Source of the DNA: Straminergon stramineum
Taxonomy: Eukaryota; Streptophyta; Bryopsida; Hypnales; Calliergonaceae
Reading direction: 5' to 3'
Length of the DNA: 64,000 nucleotides
Assembly: GCA_963920665.1 (NCBI GenBank)
Contig: OY987266.1
Coordinates: forward strand, 2,113,001-2,177,000
Part shown: one piece after another, positions 62,848 through 64,000 of the stretch
Layout: each line of letters begins with the position of its first letter
Numbering within the stretch: the first letter of the stretch is position 1
The notes under the pieces: generated by a model
Databases searched by the model: none
What the model was told of the DNA's origin: nothing
Seen by the model: the letters and a program-made list of their open reading frames with translations, nothing else
Position numbers and translations under genes: made by a program

Positions 62848-63777
62848 TTAACCCCTAAAGTTCTTTGACTATGTTTTCACCAAAAACGCTCTAAAATTGT
62901 TATTTCTAGCACAAGTACCAAATTGAAGAAAAAAACATTTTTGGATACATGTATCATAGGATTTTGTAGTAAGTTGGTATGAAAAGATGTGGAAAAAATT
63001 TCACAAATGTCCACTATGTGGATTGCAAGATATTAGCATTTGAATTAACAAAAACCATTTTTTTGGCCTTGCAAAAAATTGGGCAGCAACACTTCAGAAG
63101 GTCACATTTGTATGAAAAATGTTCAAAATGGTGGTGCACCTTTGGATTCATTCTTTAAGGCAAGTTGGATATGTGCTCAAAATTTTTTGAATCATTTGAA
63201 ATTGTACAACATATAGGAAAAAAATTGTAAGTAAAAAAAAATAGAGAATGATTCAAAATACCAAATTTTCAAGAATTTAATTATGGAATTGAAAAATGCC
63301 AATCCCAATGGTTGTAATGTTATAAATAAAAAATCTTCAACCTATGATTTTATTTTTTTGGAAAAATATTAAAAATTGAGTTAAATAAAGGACTTCAAAG
63401 TTTATTTTAGAGTAGAGATTCCATAACTACCCGCAAACTAAAGATCTTCATAACTTTCATCTCTTTGATCAAAATGGAATGATTCAAAGCTTTCCACATA
63501 CATGTAGATCTAGAAAACCAATTTAAAATTTTTATTTTTGAAAAAATTGATTTTCTTTATCTGTCCAGGCTACCCAAGTTGAGAAACAAACAACATTTTG
63601 CATCATAATTTTTCACTTGTATACTCAAGTAAAATGAAATTTAGCACACATGGAAGATATTCCTTCTCCACACCCTATAAAAAAATTTCAGCCTAAATAA
63701 GTCAAATCTCCGCTCACATGTACCTACCAAAAAAAGTTATGTTGCAAAAAAGACAAGGCCAATCCTTTAGGGGTTAA
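62848..63777 (+). mobile_element. 930-bp TIR element, family B, copy 3
   Basis: TTAACCCCTAAAG at left and CCTTTAGGGGTTAA at right. It aligns with 42,722-43,649 through most of its length. Confidence 0.8.
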
Positions 63778-64000
63778 ACCCTACATATACAATGTAATCC
63801 TTTCACTCCCTATTTGCTTCTCAAGCTTATATTTCCCCCTTTTTATGAGAACAAACTCTCAACCTTTAAAGTAATATATCTATCCCCACATAACTTAAAG
63901 TGTAAGATAGGAGGCTCAAAATCTGCATTGGCTCTAAAACTAGCCACCTCCTCAAATGTACATTGTTAGTACATGGGGTTTTTTCATCTTTACAGGGATG

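Noticed and set aside
1..64000. CRISPR arrays, tRNA or rRNA genes, bacterial operons, virus-like or transposase genes
   Set aside because: No array with regular spacers, no tRNA cloverleaf or rRNA core, and no recognisable transposase, reverse transcriptase or capsid motif was found in any open frame.

Overview
This is a nuclear, protein-coding but gene-poor segment of a land-plant genome. Two spliced genes (GT-AG introns, 28 and 9 coding exons) sit in a strongly AT-rich background packed with small non-autonomous transposons. A full-length plant-type ABCA transporter and a FYVE protein with plant-style repeats both point to a land plant. The genome type (long MITE-filled flanks, many short introns) would suit a fern, lycophyte, bryophyte or gymnosperm as well as a dicot; I cannot resolve the lineage from sequence alone.

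Layout. 1-18,400: no gene; MITE-like repeats, a 1-kb foldback element with a GC-rich cargo (about 2,815-3,845), a CACTA-like element carrying a nested MITE (8,421-9,398), and a 2.5-kb repeat (10,600-13,105) with a 178-bp tandem array. 18,869-36,432 (minus): an intact full-size ABCA-type ABC transporter of 1,885 residues. About 36,433-38,350: its leader and promoter side. 38,350-45,400: AT-rich repeats. 45,693-52,444 (plus): an intact 1,357-residue protein with an N-terminal FYVE zinc finger and eight DM14-like helical-hairpin repeats, interleaved with an acidic DP..AAL..MGF motif. 52,445-64,000: no gene; further copies of the same repeat families.

How the genes relate. They lie tail-out and head-to-head (minus then plus, about 9 kb apart), too far apart for a shared core promoter. 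The transporter is predicted to move a lipid-like substrate across a membrane. The FYVE/DM14 protein is predicted to bind PI3P on endosomes and possibly ESCRT-III. Nothing in the sequence links them functionally.

Most notable for follow-up: the FYVE-(acidic motif-DM14)n architecture and signs that it grew by internal duplication; a palindromic MITE family that I saw only inside introns of the two genes; and a set of otherwise different elements that share the same terminal sequence TTAACCCCTNAAGGNCC.
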